19,516 nt of DNA from an uncultured Lachnospiraceae bacterium. GTDB lineage: Bacteria > Bacillota > Clostridia > Lachnospirales > Lachnospiraceae. Each line of letters opens with the position of its first letter. The first letter of the stretch is position 1. The DNA is taken from the NCBI GenBank assembly GCA_910584695.1, contig CAJUBR010000054.1, forward strand, positions 1 to 19,516, written 5' to 3'. Both the position numbers and the translations under genes were made by a program. Under the pieces are notes generated by a model. That model saw only the letters and a list, made by a program, of their open reading frames with translations, was not told the DNA's origin and made no database searches. Below, one piece after another: positions 8,501-15,315 of this stretch.

Positions 8501-9803
8501 TCAAAATCAACTTTGGCTCATCAATAATAAACAACAAATGAGGTGTAAACACCGTTTCCTGATGTTCCTCCTCCTGTTTTTGTTTTCTCTCCTTTAAAAT
8601 CTGCTGAACACTTCCTAAAATCTGGTCTCTCACCTGTTCATTATAAATATCCCCCACTATATTTAACGATTGAATTCTTAAATGAGGATACCAGCGAAGA
8701 TAGGAAAACTCTTCCTTATGTATTTCATTATGAATTAATATAATCTGTAAATCGTGATAGCTCTGAAAAAAAGTCATCTGCATAATTAAACATTTTAATT
8801 GTTCATGAATATTCTTTTTACTTCCCACTAATCCTAAATGTGCACACTTCAAATCAATACTAACAGGAATATGATTAACCTTACCGTAATCTTTAACAAT
8901 TCTTTTTGCTTCTTCCACCAGAGAATCTTTCTCTACTTCCAGATTTTCCCTTTCATATGCCACTTTTATATTAGACGATCCTTTGTAATATCCCAAATTT
9001 ACAGTCATAAAATCCCCATCCAGCGGAGTCCTTTCATACAATCGGCTGCTATAATTTTGAATCATTTCATCAAGCTGCTTTACTGTGGGTGCCTGATATT
9101 GCAATGCTTCCCTTTCCTTACTTCTCTTTTTTCTAATGTCTTTGCGGATGCCGAGCAAATACTCAGAATACATTTTTTCTCTGGCGGCATTCTGCTCTTT
9201 ATTCTCCTTTTTCTGGGAAATAAAATTCTTGACAGAAAATATAGTTGTTATAATCGTCATTCCTGCACTCATATATACATATGCACCTCTTTTTAAAACA
9301 ACTCCCATTAAAATTGTAAAAGCAAGAGTGGTTAGTGTTGGAACAATCAACTGGAGAATGCCATCCTTTGACATTACCTTCTTCTGAGGCGGAGTTTTAA
9401 TTTCAATTTTCTCATGTTCAATAGTGTAAATCACCCGGGGAGAACGCTTATAATATGGATATTCTTGAAATTTGTCCTGTTCTCCTGCAACCTTTAACAA
9501 TGTACACTGACAATCTTCTAATTTTCCTGACACTTCTATCCAATTTTCAAAAAAAGTTAATGTATAACCGGAAAATTCAAGGATATCCCCTTTGTTTATA
9601 AAAATCTCATCTCCCAAAACAGGATGATAATTTAGTTGCAAAGCAATATTTTCCGGATTATGAATTAATAACTGATCCCCTATAACATGGAGCTCCAGAC
9701 GATTTATATCCAATTTCAGCTCTGCAAACCGATAACCTTCCTTTCCGGTTATCCAAAAATCTTGTTTTCGTTCTATATTCCATAACGCTTGTTTTTTTTC
9801 CAC
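5592..9803 (-). CDS. essC: EssC/YukBA-type FtsK/SpoIIIE ATPase, motor of the type VIIb secretion system
   Basis: A 1403-residue membrane ATPase that drives export of WXG100-type substrates. The start is GTG at 9803, five bases after AAGGAG. Residues 1-100 are beta-rich, as in the tandem FHA-like domains of EssC. Two membrane segments lie at about 149-170 and 175-192, and a coiled segment follows (195-235). The first FtsK domain has an intact Walker A, GTTGSGKS (586-593), and Walker B ending D696-E697. The second has GGYGKT (927-932) and a weaker Walker B (VIVILLDN, D1029). The third is degenerate: GTAGMGRT (1207-1214), with Arg in place of the P-loop Lys, and YIVVDV ending at D1300. Length is near the usual 1,400-1,500. 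It is the last machinery gene of the operon, 15 bases after essB. The EssC C-terminal part is known to decide which effectors are accepted, fitting the effector cassette directly behind it. Confidence 0.97.
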   Translation of the reverse strand: MEKKQALWNIERKQDFWITGKEGYRFAELKLDINRLELHVIGDQLLIHNPENIALQLNYHPVLGDEIFINKGDILEFSGYTLTFFENWIEVSGKLEDCQCTLLKVAGEQDKFQEYPYYKRSPRVIYTIEHEKIEIKTPPQKKVMSKDGILQLIVPTLTTLAFTILMGVVLKRGAYVYMSAGMTIITTIFSVKNFISQKKENKEQNAAREKMYSEYLLGIRKDIRKKRSKEREALQYQAPTVKQLDEMIQNYSSRLYERTPLDGDFMTVNLGYYKGSSNIKVAYERENLEVEKDSLVEEAKRIVKDYGKVNHIPVSIDLKCAHLGLVGSKKNIHEQLKCLIMQMTFFQSYHDLQIILIHNEIHKEEFSYLRWYPHLRIQSLNIVGDIYNEQVRDQILGSVQQILKERKQKQEEEHQETVFTPHLLFIIDEPKLILNHAIMEYLQSASGELGFSLIYTTDQHANLPENIKTVCMIENANDGRLLLEEGRRINLAFQMDHTGQADMEQSARTLSAIIHEQGISSKIPESITFFEMYHIEHPEELQVRERWKKNQSHKSLAVPLGVRAEEDYVELNLHEKAHGPHGLVAGTTGSGKSEIVQSYILSLAVNFHPYEVGFLLIDYKGGGMANLFTRLPHLLGTITNLDKAESMRAMASINSELNRRQELFLQNNVNHINGYNKLFKLGKVEEPLPHLFLISDEFAELKKEQPEFMDELISTARIGRSLGIHLILATQKPSGVVDDQIWTNSKFKLCLKVQDAGDSKEMLKTPDAANITQAGRAYLQVGNNEIYELFQSAWSGAVYGGEQTEEEKEDDRVYLINHLGQGELINQDLSGPQESNQIKETQLDVIVKHLEQIYKEENVIPVRKPWLPSLPAPMCSPHTSEVKDSNFWRQPDYTLGIGMVDIPEEQKQEEYVVDFIKNGHLLYMASGGYGKTMFLTNIAVGLSMKNSVKNLNFYILDLGNSALIPLKGLPHVADYMGLDDTEKMEKFQKYILDEIMTRKRLFAKAMVQNIYVYNESQKEKLKVIVILLDNFETVKELGDALESFIQKVARDGASLGIYLVVTMSRVNSMRSSIQNNFKEKIAGFNFDESENRSFIGRSSHTVPEDKKGRALVKRDNVNVMQLYTPVPCENELSYNESLKTLICEIADNSTEERAKGIPTLPEELYYDMLPEYPGYENTLMKIPVGIDTEELEVQYLDLMQGLALIIGTAGMGRTNTLKNVLWHLRGHKIYLFDAKNGGLKGYEQMKGIIYTGDESTVEGVIRELEEEVKKRREAYDEQIGIGITLKEYGRSLEPVYIVVDVVQELQERLGSDDKKLDVLADAVLSGMFVIAVSDAKLRARNSSFLNMMADSKSGLILGNIKEQNVFSYNRIREENCNVDFGYFHNRGVNKKVKLIQHVQKEES

Positions 9804-9818
9804 GGTTGCTCCTTATAC

Positions 9819-11138
9819 TTAATCCTTACGGTTTTCTATTGATTCCGTACTTTGTACACCCTCTGTCGTTTTTCTCTCTGATACCTCTTTGGACGCTTTC
9901 TTCTCTGTTGTATTCACTTCTGTTGTATTCGTTTCCGACGTATCCAATTCTGTTGTACCTGCTTCTGGGATTTGAGTTTTCGTTCCATTCTCCTGTTCTT
10001 CATCCATGATAGATTTAGGCACCGAAGATTCCTCTTCTTCCTTTGGAGCATACTTATCTCCCAGCTTTTTTATATTTTCTTCTAATTCTGATATACGTGC
10101 CTGTTTTTCTTCTCCCTCTACTGAAATATTGTTTTGTAAATGGTTTAATTCCTTTAAATATGCATAAATCAGCAACTTATCATCCAATAACGACTGTGCA
10201 AGGCTTTCTGCCCTCTCCATATCCAATCTTCCTAAACATATCCAATATTCCAATTCTTTTTCATTAGAATTGATCGAGAGTTTAGAAGTCAATATCTCAA
10301 TTTCTTCCTTTTCCAGGCTCTCACTTTTTGCATAGGAAAAAGCAAGAATATATTTTGTGTTTATATTCATATTTTTTACATCAATTTCTTTCATACTATC
10401 TATACATGCCACATAATCTTTCTGAATGTATGCCTCATTTGCATTAATAATACTCTTCTGATACGGAATAAGAAAAAAACCCAGATAGCAAAATGCAACA
10501 ACACATAAAATTAATAATAATGAGCCGGCTATTGATACGATACTTTTTAACTTGTTTTCCCTTTTTGAAATTCTTACCGTATTATTTTTTTGATTTTCAA
10601 AATATTTGTTTTTTTCCCTTCTTAACAAATCTACTAATTCTTCTTTTGTCTTCGCTTCAATATATGGTTTTAATTGCGGTTCCTTGCTTAAAATCTCTAA
10701 TCCACTTTCTTGTAATTGTACTACTCCATATTCCCATCCTAAAACTGCACATACAAAAGTCTTGTATAAAAACAAAAATTCCTCCTCGCCCGCTTTCTCT
10801 CCTTTCTCATATAAATCCCTTTCTTTTACGTATGGTATATAATTTTCATCATAAAAAATATTATCCGGACAAAACTTAATTTTATATTCAACATATACAT
10901 CATATAATTTTAAAAAATTAACCAAAAAACGAAACTGGTTTTCCTTATCTTCCTTTTTTATATTGTTACTACACAAATATTCATTACACTCATAATAAAA
11001 TATTACCTCTTCCTCTTTTTCCTCATAATAACAAGGAAGAAGATTTTGCGAATGGTATACTAATTTTTCATAATCAAATTTATTCTTAGCATTTAATTCC
11101 GATTTCTTTTTATTGATTATAAGATTTTCTCCTGTCAA
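9819..11138 (-). CDS. essB: EssB/YukC type VIIb secretion membrane protein
   Basis: A 439-residue single-pass membrane protein. The start is TTG at 11138, nine bases after AAGGAGA. Residues 1-195 form the cytoplasmic part, matching the pseudokinase-like domain of EssB; residues 198-224 are the membrane segment; residues 225-365 are helical and match the extracytoplasmic TPR-like part (FLIPYQKSIINANEAYIQKDY). EssB bridges EssC to the other membrane subunits. The last 75 residues (about 366-439) form a low-complexity Thr/Glu/Ser tail with degenerate TTEx units (TTELD, TTEVN, TTEKK). The gene is very AT-rich: the lines at 10561 and 10861 contain about 20% and 17% G+C by hand count. It follows the EsaB gene by 14 bases and precedes essC by 15. 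Confidence 0.93.
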   Translation of the reverse strand: MTGENLIINKKKSELNAKNKFDYEKLVYHSQNLLPCYYEEKEEEVIFYYECNEYLCSNNIKKEDKENQFRFLVNFLKLYDVYVEYKIKFCPDNIFYDENYIPYVKERDLYEKGEKAGEEEFLFLYKTFVCAVLGWEYGVVQLQESGLEILSKEPQLKPYIEAKTKEELVDLLRREKNKYFENQKNNTVRISKRENKLKSIVSIAGSLLLILCVVAFCYLGFFLIPYQKSIINANEAYIQKDYVACIDSMKEIDVKNMNINTKYILAFSYAKSESLEKEEIEILTSKLSINSNEKELEYWICLGRLDMERAESLAQSLLDDKLLIYAYLKELNHLQNNISVEGEEKQARISELEENIKKLGDKYAPKEEEESSVPKSIMDEEQENGTKTQIPEAGTTELDTSETNTTEVNTTEKKASKEVSERKTTEGVQSTESIENRKD

Positions 11139-11152
11139 AATATCTATTCTCC

Positions 11153-11401
11153 TTACTGCTGCATTTCTTCTAACAATAAAATGGTTCCGTTATAAATTCC
11201 TGCATCCTCATAGGTCTGGTCAGTTGAAATTCTACGCCCATTATTTTTTATTCTAACCATCGAATTATTTTTAAATGGTAAAAATTCCACTTTGCTTTCC
11301 GCCAATACTCTTAAAGTTGTTTTTATTCTCTGCTTTCGATCTATCTGAATATCAATTTTTTGATTTGTAGAACATACTTCCATCGTCACCGTGATCTTCA
11401 C
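11153..11401 (-). CDS. esaB: EsaB/YukD ubiquitin-like protein of the type VIIb secretion system
   Basis: An 82-residue cytoplasmic protein with a ubiquitin-like fold. It begins KITVTMEVCSTNQKIDIQI, the first beta hairpin typical of YukD, and ends with the NNGRRISTDQTYEDAGI and GTILLLEE segments expected in this family. EsaB-type proteins are needed for, or regulate, secretion. The start is GTG at 11401 with only a modest purine-rich site; an in-frame ATG six codons later is possible but would trim the first strand. With the GTG start, the gene overlaps the end of the EssA-like gene by 50 bases in another frame, suggesting coupled translation. It is followed by essB after 14 bases. Confidence 0.92.
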   Translation of the reverse strand: MKITVTMEVCSTNQKIDIQIDRKQRIKTTLRVLAESKVEFLPFKNNSMVRIKNNGRRISTDQTYEDAGIYNGTILLLEEMQQ

Positions 11402-11780
11402 TCTTTTTTCCTTTCCTCTTTATCTCTACCAAAAACCATACCAGAGCTGTCATTACTGAGCCCAAAACCATAAAGCCCAGCATTATAAATATATTATCCT
11501 GCTCGTTCAAATTATCCACATAATCATTACTAACAATGGTACCTACCTCTGCCTGCATTACTGTATGAAAAGATTCTATTATTTTGTCCTCTGGCTCCTG
11601 TGTAAAAACGTATTCCAAACTAAGCTGCTGCTCTTGCTTCTTTAAAATATTATATAGGTCTATTCTTTTTTGAAACTCTTCTGTCAGCACTTCATAACCG
11701 TATACATCTTCTAAGGGAGTAGCCGTTTTGTCTTGTTCTTCTAACGAAGAAATATTTATGTCAATCGCACTTTTTTCCAT
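11352..11780 (-). CDS. essA: EssA-like single-pass membrane protein of the type VIIb secretion locus
   Basis: A 142-residue protein starting at ATG 11780 after AAAGGAT. Residues 1-95 are hydrophilic and mostly acidic, with a central helix (EEFQKRIDLYNILKKQEQQ). One clear membrane segment lies at 97-119 (IFIMLGFMVLGSVMTALVWFL), followed by a short Lys-rich tail with cytoplasmic features (EIKRKGKK). Size, the C-terminal membrane helix and position between the WXG100 and EsaB genes all match EssA/YueC-type proteins; sequence identity to EssA itself is not something I can see, so the name rests mainly on context. Unlike typical EssA there is no N-terminal signal segment. Its last 17 codons overlap the EsaB gene. 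Confidence 0.72.
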   Translation of the reverse strand: MEKSAIDINISSLEEQDKTATPLEDVYGYEVLTEEFQKRIDLYNILKKQEQQLSLEYVFTQEPEDKIIESFHTVMQAEVGTIVSNDYVDNLNEQDNIFIMLGFMVLGSVMTALVWFLVEIKRKGKKSEDHGDDGSMFYKSKN

Positions 11781-11798
11781 TTTTAATCCTTTTCTCTC

Positions 11799-11834
11799 AA
11801 AAAGAGCCGGTAGAACAGCTTCATATTCTCCGGC
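11799..11834 (-). terminator. terminator or attenuator between the WXG100 gene and the EssA-like gene
   Basis: On the minus strand, GCCGG-AGAA (11826-11834) pairs with TTCT-(A)-CCGGC (11806-11815) around a ten-base loop, with one bulged base at 11811, followed by TCTTTTT. This is the form of an intrinsic terminator. It lies just after the WXG100 stop and just before the next gene's ribosome site, so partial read-through would yield more WXG100 transcript than machinery transcript. Confidence 0.72.
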
Positions 11835-11845
11835 CCTATAAGTTT

Positions 11846-12124
11846 CTACATCTGACTTGCCATATCCGTATCTGCATCACGGAAGTTGTCAGAAATCTTT
11901 TGCATCTGGTCAGCCATATCCTGAATCAAATCTCTAACATCTGATAATGTCTTCTTCGCATCATTATACTCTGCTACATATTTTTCACAGGTTTCTGCTT
12001 CCCAAATATCAGGTAATCCATCTACAACACCAGTCATAGTACTAATACATGTTTCGAACGTATCCCCTTGCTCTGTTAATGTCTTAGCTGCATCTGCCAA
12101 TGCTTCATAATCCAGTTTTAACAC
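11846..12124 (-). CDS. esxA: WXG100 (EsxA/YukE-like) type VII secreted protein
   Basis: A 92-residue two-helix protein starting at GTG 12124, six bases after AGGAGGG; the ATG three bases upstream is out of frame and stops after two codons. The first helix (residues 1-35) leads to the turn DIWEAETCEKYVAEY, where W41 is kept but the usual Gly is Ala (W-E-A). The second helix follows. Near the end, F81-R-D-A-D85 stands where the Y-x3-D/E export signal normally is, with Phe for Tyr. Such proteins dimerise and are secreted through EssC, and are needed for secretion of other substrates. It sits between esaA and the EssA-like gene, as in known type VIIb loci. Confidence 0.93.
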   Translation of the reverse strand: MLKLDYEALADAAKTLTEQGDTFETCISTMTGVVDGLPDIWEAETCEKYVAEYNDAKKTLSDVRDLIQDMADQMQKISDNFRDADTDMASQM

Positions 12125-12168
12125 ATCGTTCCCTCCTCTCTTGTTTTTTATAATTAAAATTCGTATTC

Positions 12169-14349
12169 TTACAAATTATAATTATTTTCCTTTTGTTTTC
12201 TATGTACAATTAACAAAATAATGATAAATGCTACAATTAATATAATTGAAATTAATAAAGTATAAAATAATGCATCATTAGAACCGTTATATTTATAACT
12301 ATCCTCTGTTTCTTTATATTCCGGTTGAACATTCATATTATCTGTTACATTTATTTCTTGACAAGGATTTACAATATACTGATACATCTTATAGTTTCCA
12401 AGACTGCCATTACGTGTATATAGCAGTTTTTTAGAAAATGAATCTAACAAAGTTTCATTACGGCTGTTATTTGTGGACAATGTACTCTTTGCATTTTCCA
12501 ACCCGGTTTCTACTGCACTATTAGACGAGTCTACCGCCGAATTGATGCTTTCCTTAAACATCATGATATTTTCTCCGTATTTTGTATAAATATCATTCAT
12601 TGCTTCAACATCCGCTGCATCTTTATTTCCAATTGCAGTCCCTAAATCCGAAGTGTTGACACTTAATTCGGAATTTTTCTTTTGTATTACATCCCGGTTT
12701 ATGTATGAATTAGGATTATATAAACCTAACTGATCACTAAACTTTGACAATGTAGCAGATTCTTTTTCATACTCACCGGATATGGAATTAGAAATGTTTT
12801 TTGCATTCTCTGATAATTTATTTATGACATTTTCTTTCACATCTTTCACAATAGAATCTGTATCAATTCCAGCCACCGGACTGGATTCAAACCCGTCCGT
12901 TTTCACCTTTAATTGAGCCAGTCCATTTTTAATCTTGTCAATTTCTGAGGACAATGAATTCTCCAGACTGTTATACGCTCCCGTTTCATCTTTATGATAT
13001 GCTTTATTTATATCTATTTGACTGATTTTCCCGTTTAAAATCCCCGTTACAGAGGATTTGTCTGCAATATCAATGCCAGATGCTGTTTTATATTTTACCT
13101 GATTCATATTCACCATATCCTCTAATATCTCATATAGTATATCTATATCCAGGTTCCCATCAACATCTACTAAAGTATACGACCTTGTCTGTCCTTCCGA
13201 ATAACCAATCTCTACACTGTCGACAATATCCGATGCTGTCTTATCTCCCTTAATATCTTCTCTATTTAATTCGGATACATAATCACCTGATGATAACTCA
13301 TCACTCACACTGTTTAAACTACTATTAAGGTCCATGTTATATTTATCCACAGTATCCACATAATAGCTGTTAAGAGTTTCCAGCTGGGATGCATACCCTT
13401 CTAGGTCTGTCCCTATATTCGACACACTAGCTGCCATTTCACTAACTGTGTTATTTAATTCCGTATTGTAAGCCGTCAAACGACTTGATAAACCTGTTAA
13501 TTCTGTGTCATACACATAATTCCCTTCCGAATCAACTTCGACATCAACATTTTTCAGCATGTCATTAGTCGCAGAAATATCTTTTTTTAAAGTGTCTGCC
13601 GACTCATCCAAAGCCTCTTTTTCTTTTATGCTTTTTGAATATCCATCACTATATTCCTTGTCTATATCTGCAATGAGATTTGAATTCTTCTTTAAATATT
13701 CACCATAATCCACTGTAGTAGGGGAATAATCCATCTTCTTTTCAGAAGGCAGTTTAACATCTGCACTTATATCTCCTGCAGTTATATTGTCCACCGCATC
13801 CCTTATTGCCTTTCCGTTATTCAGCACCTCCTCAACATCATCCTGTGCAATATGAAATTCACTCAAGATACTGTCTACATAAATATAACTAACATTATTG
13901 TTTAGATTCTTTACCAACCGATAAATATTACTCATAACGGTTAATCCCGCCTCACTTGTAAGATCCGAATGCAGTTCATATTGTATTTCTGACTTAACAG
14001 GCTGTCCATTTATGCTGTTAACATTCTCCGAAAAAGCTGCCGGAATGATTACGTATGCCGCATATTTCCCGCTTTCCACGCCGGATCTTGCATCCTCTAA
14101 GCCGGTACTAACAAGATTTTCATTTGAATAATCTATTAATTCATTTGCATAATTGATTATTTTATCATCCTGTGAAATCCCTTCATCCAAATTCACAACT
14201 GCAATAGTTCTGACATCTAACGGTTCATATCGGGTATTTTCTTCTGCATCTGTGGAATTTACACCTAATTTGTAACCTATAAATAAACTTACTACTATGA
14301 AGATTATCCATAATAGCACTGTCACAAATACTACCATTTTGCTTTTCAT
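12169..14349 (-). CDS. esaA: EsaA/YueB-like type VIIb secretion membrane protein, short form
   Basis: A 726-residue protein and the first gene of the operon, starting at ATG 14349 nine bases after GGAGG. It has an N-terminal membrane segment at about 6-28, then AVVNLDEG (50-57), the signature seen at the start of EsaA/YueB and YhgE/Pip proteins. A long extracytoplasmic region follows, rich in Ser, Asn, Asp and helical repeats that look like coiled coils. A single C-terminal membrane segment lies at about 694-715 before a short basic tail. EsaA forms the elongated cell-surface part of the secretion machine; YueB is the phage SPP1 receptor. Known relatives are usually larger and have several membrane segments at the C-terminus, so this is a reduced or divergent form. 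A YhgE/Pip protein outside the secretion system is the alternative, made unlikely by context. Confidence 0.85.
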   Translation of the reverse strand: MKSKMVVFVTVLLWIIFIVVSLFIGYKLGVNSTDAEENTRYEPLDVRTIAVVNLDEGISQDDKIINYANELIDYSNENLVSTGLEDARSGVESGKYAAYVIIPAAFSENVNSINGQPVKSEIQYELHSDLTSEAGLTVMSNIYRLVKNLNNNVSYIYVDSILSEFHIAQDDVEEVLNNGKAIRDAVDNITAGDISADVKLPSEKKMDYSPTTVDYGEYLKKNSNLIADIDKEYSDGYSKSIKEKEALDESADTLKKDISATNDMLKNVDVEVDSEGNYVYDTELTGLSSRLTAYNTELNNTVSEMAASVSNIGTDLEGYASQLETLNSYYVDTVDKYNMDLNSSLNSVSDELSSGDYVSELNREDIKGDKTASDIVDSVEIGYSEGQTRSYTLVDVDGNLDIDILYEILEDMVNMNQVKYKTASGIDIADKSSVTGILNGKISQIDINKAYHKDETGAYNSLENSLSSEIDKIKNGLAQLKVKTDGFESSPVAGIDTDSIVKDVKENVINKLSENAKNISNSISGEYEKESATLSKFSDQLGLYNPNSYINRDVIQKKNSELSVNTSDLGTAIGNKDAADVEAMNDIYTKYGENIMMFKESINSAVDSSNSAVETGLENAKSTLSTNNSRNETLLDSFSKKLLYTRNGSLGNYKMYQYIVNPCQEINVTDNMNVQPEYKETEDSYKYNGSNDALFYTLLISIILIVAFIIILLIVHRKQKENNYNL

Positions 14350-14391
14350 AGAATTTATCCTCCGTACTCAAAATCAAGTTTATTTATACTT

Positions 14392-14420
14392 AGTTTAACA
14401 TTTTATTTTTATCATGTCAA
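14392..14420 (-). promoter_or_regulatory. extended -10 promoter of the type VII secretion operon
   Basis: On the minus strand, TTGACA (14415-14420) is separated by exactly 17 bases from TAAACT (14392-14397), with TGT directly ahead of the -10 box, making an extended -10 element. The -35 is perfect and the -10 matches four of six. Transcription would start near 14385, giving a leader of about 35 bases before the esaA start. The region upstream is very AT-rich, as an UP element would be. Confidence 0.75.
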
Positions 14421-15001
14421 TATATTTTTAATTACTAGTATTTTTTCAATTTAATATTTATTGTTAACTACATGTTCGCATTGATTATATAACTATATAC
14501 TATATTAACTTTATTTTTCACTCACCCCTAATATATATTATTATTATATCCAATTAGTTATATAATATATTTTCTGGTTTACAAATAAGACTTAATTGAT
14601 TCATTGATGGGATTCTTTTCCCAAAAGTGTGACTCACACCTTCGGAACATAAATTTTCCATCATACTGCAAGAAAAAACAATAACAGAAGCTATTTGGAA
14701 ACTATGCATCAGAAAAACAGTTGCTATGCAATGATGAGAGAATTTTAGTAATAAACAAAACTGAAAATATCCAAAAGAAACTGACTATCTCTATTTTCAG
14801 AGCGGCCACCATTACAGCAACTGCTACAATTTTGTTCATAATCACCCTTATCATCATATCTAATCGATATTCTTATGCACTGCTCAATTTTGGCTTTGCC
14901 CAGGCAGTAAACAATTATTTGCACAGATCATGATGTTAGATCGGCTTGTGGGGCAGTTTAAATTGACAAAATAAGGAAGCTATAAAATTGAAAAATATTG
15001 C
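14421..15001. other. AT-rich spacer between the XRE operon and the type VII operon
   Basis: About 580 bases with no confident gene. The part from 14421 to 14600 is strongly AT-rich. At 14627-14639 lies a perfect inverted repeat, GTGTGA-C-TCACAC, with no assigned binder. The rest holds the weak plus-strand frame at 14721-14933. I see no RNA gene or mobile element. Confidence 0.5.
14721..14933 (+). CDS. doubtful small membrane peptide or gene remnant
   Basis: The only plus-strand frame in the window that does not shadow a real gene and looks even slightly protein-like. It opens with TTG, has no visible ribosome site, and encodes 70 residues with one hydrophobic stretch (about residues 29-48, ending ILFIITLIIIS). 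The frame is open further upstream to a stop at 14682-14684. It may be a leftover of a longer membrane protein gene. No family is recognised. Confidence 0.15.
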   Translation: MLCNDERILVINKTENIQKKLTISIFRAATITATATILFIITLIIISNRYSYALLNFGFAQAVNNYLHRS

Positions 15002-15036
15002 AAAGAGCAGAGCCTTTGAGCTGGCTCTGCTCTTTT
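15002..15036 (-). terminator. strong intrinsic terminator downstream of the XRE gene
   Basis: A perfect 13-base-pair stem: AAAGAGCAGAGCC (15002-15014) against GGCTCTGCTCTTT (15023-15035), with an eight-base loop. T-rich sequence lies on both sides, TTTT on the plus strand and TTTGCAATATTTTT on the minus strand, so it may act in both directions. Its position 70-100 bases after the XRE stop makes it the end of the leftward ABC-XRE operon and insulation for the type VII operon. Confidence 0.85.
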
Positions 15037-15108
15037 ATATACACTAAATACAGTCAACAACCTTGCTGCAATGAGCAAATTATCCTTTGTATTTTCAAAA
15101 TTGATTCA

Positions 15109-15312
15109 TTAATCCGTCTCTTCCTCCCAGAACAGTTCGTCCAATGTCTTACCCAATGCCTTACAGATTGCCCTGCACAGATTAATGGTGGGATTATAAT
15201 CCCCCTTTTCAATTGCATTGATGGTCTGCCTCGAAACATTTACTTTGGCAGCAAGATCCTGTTGTGACAAATCCAGAGCAGCCCTTGCCGATTTCATTTT
15301 CAAATTTTTCAT
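15109..15312 (-). CDS. small XRE-family (YozG-like) transcriptional regulator
   Basis: A 67-residue single-domain helix-turn-helix protein. LSQQDLAAKVNVSRQTINAIEKGDYNP (about residues 15-41) is a textbook XRE helix-turn-helix followed by the conserved Glu-Lys-Gly, and the end LGKTLDELFWEEE is typical of the YozG subgroup of Gram-positive bacteria. Its ATG lies three bases after the stop of the membrane protein gene, whose last codons (GAGGAGGAA) supply the ribosome site, so the two are translationally coupled. It is the last gene of the ABC transporter operon. Palindromes over that operon's promoter suggest it represses its own operon. No effector-binding domain is present. Confidence 0.95.
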   Translation of the reverse strand: MKNLKMKSARAALDLSQQDLAAKVNVSRQTINAIEKGDYNPTINLCRAICKALGKTLDELFWEEETD

Positions 15313-15315
15313 CGG

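Noticed and set aside
8838..9296. Plus-strand frame with apparent hydrophobic segments
   Set aside because: Antisense to the N-terminal part of EssC; the hydrophobicity comes from reading Lys and Glu codons backwards.
10493..10879. 128-codon plus-strand frame resembling a membrane protein
   Set aside because: Antisense to essB in its most AT-rich part, where reversed AAA and GAA codons become Phe and Ser.
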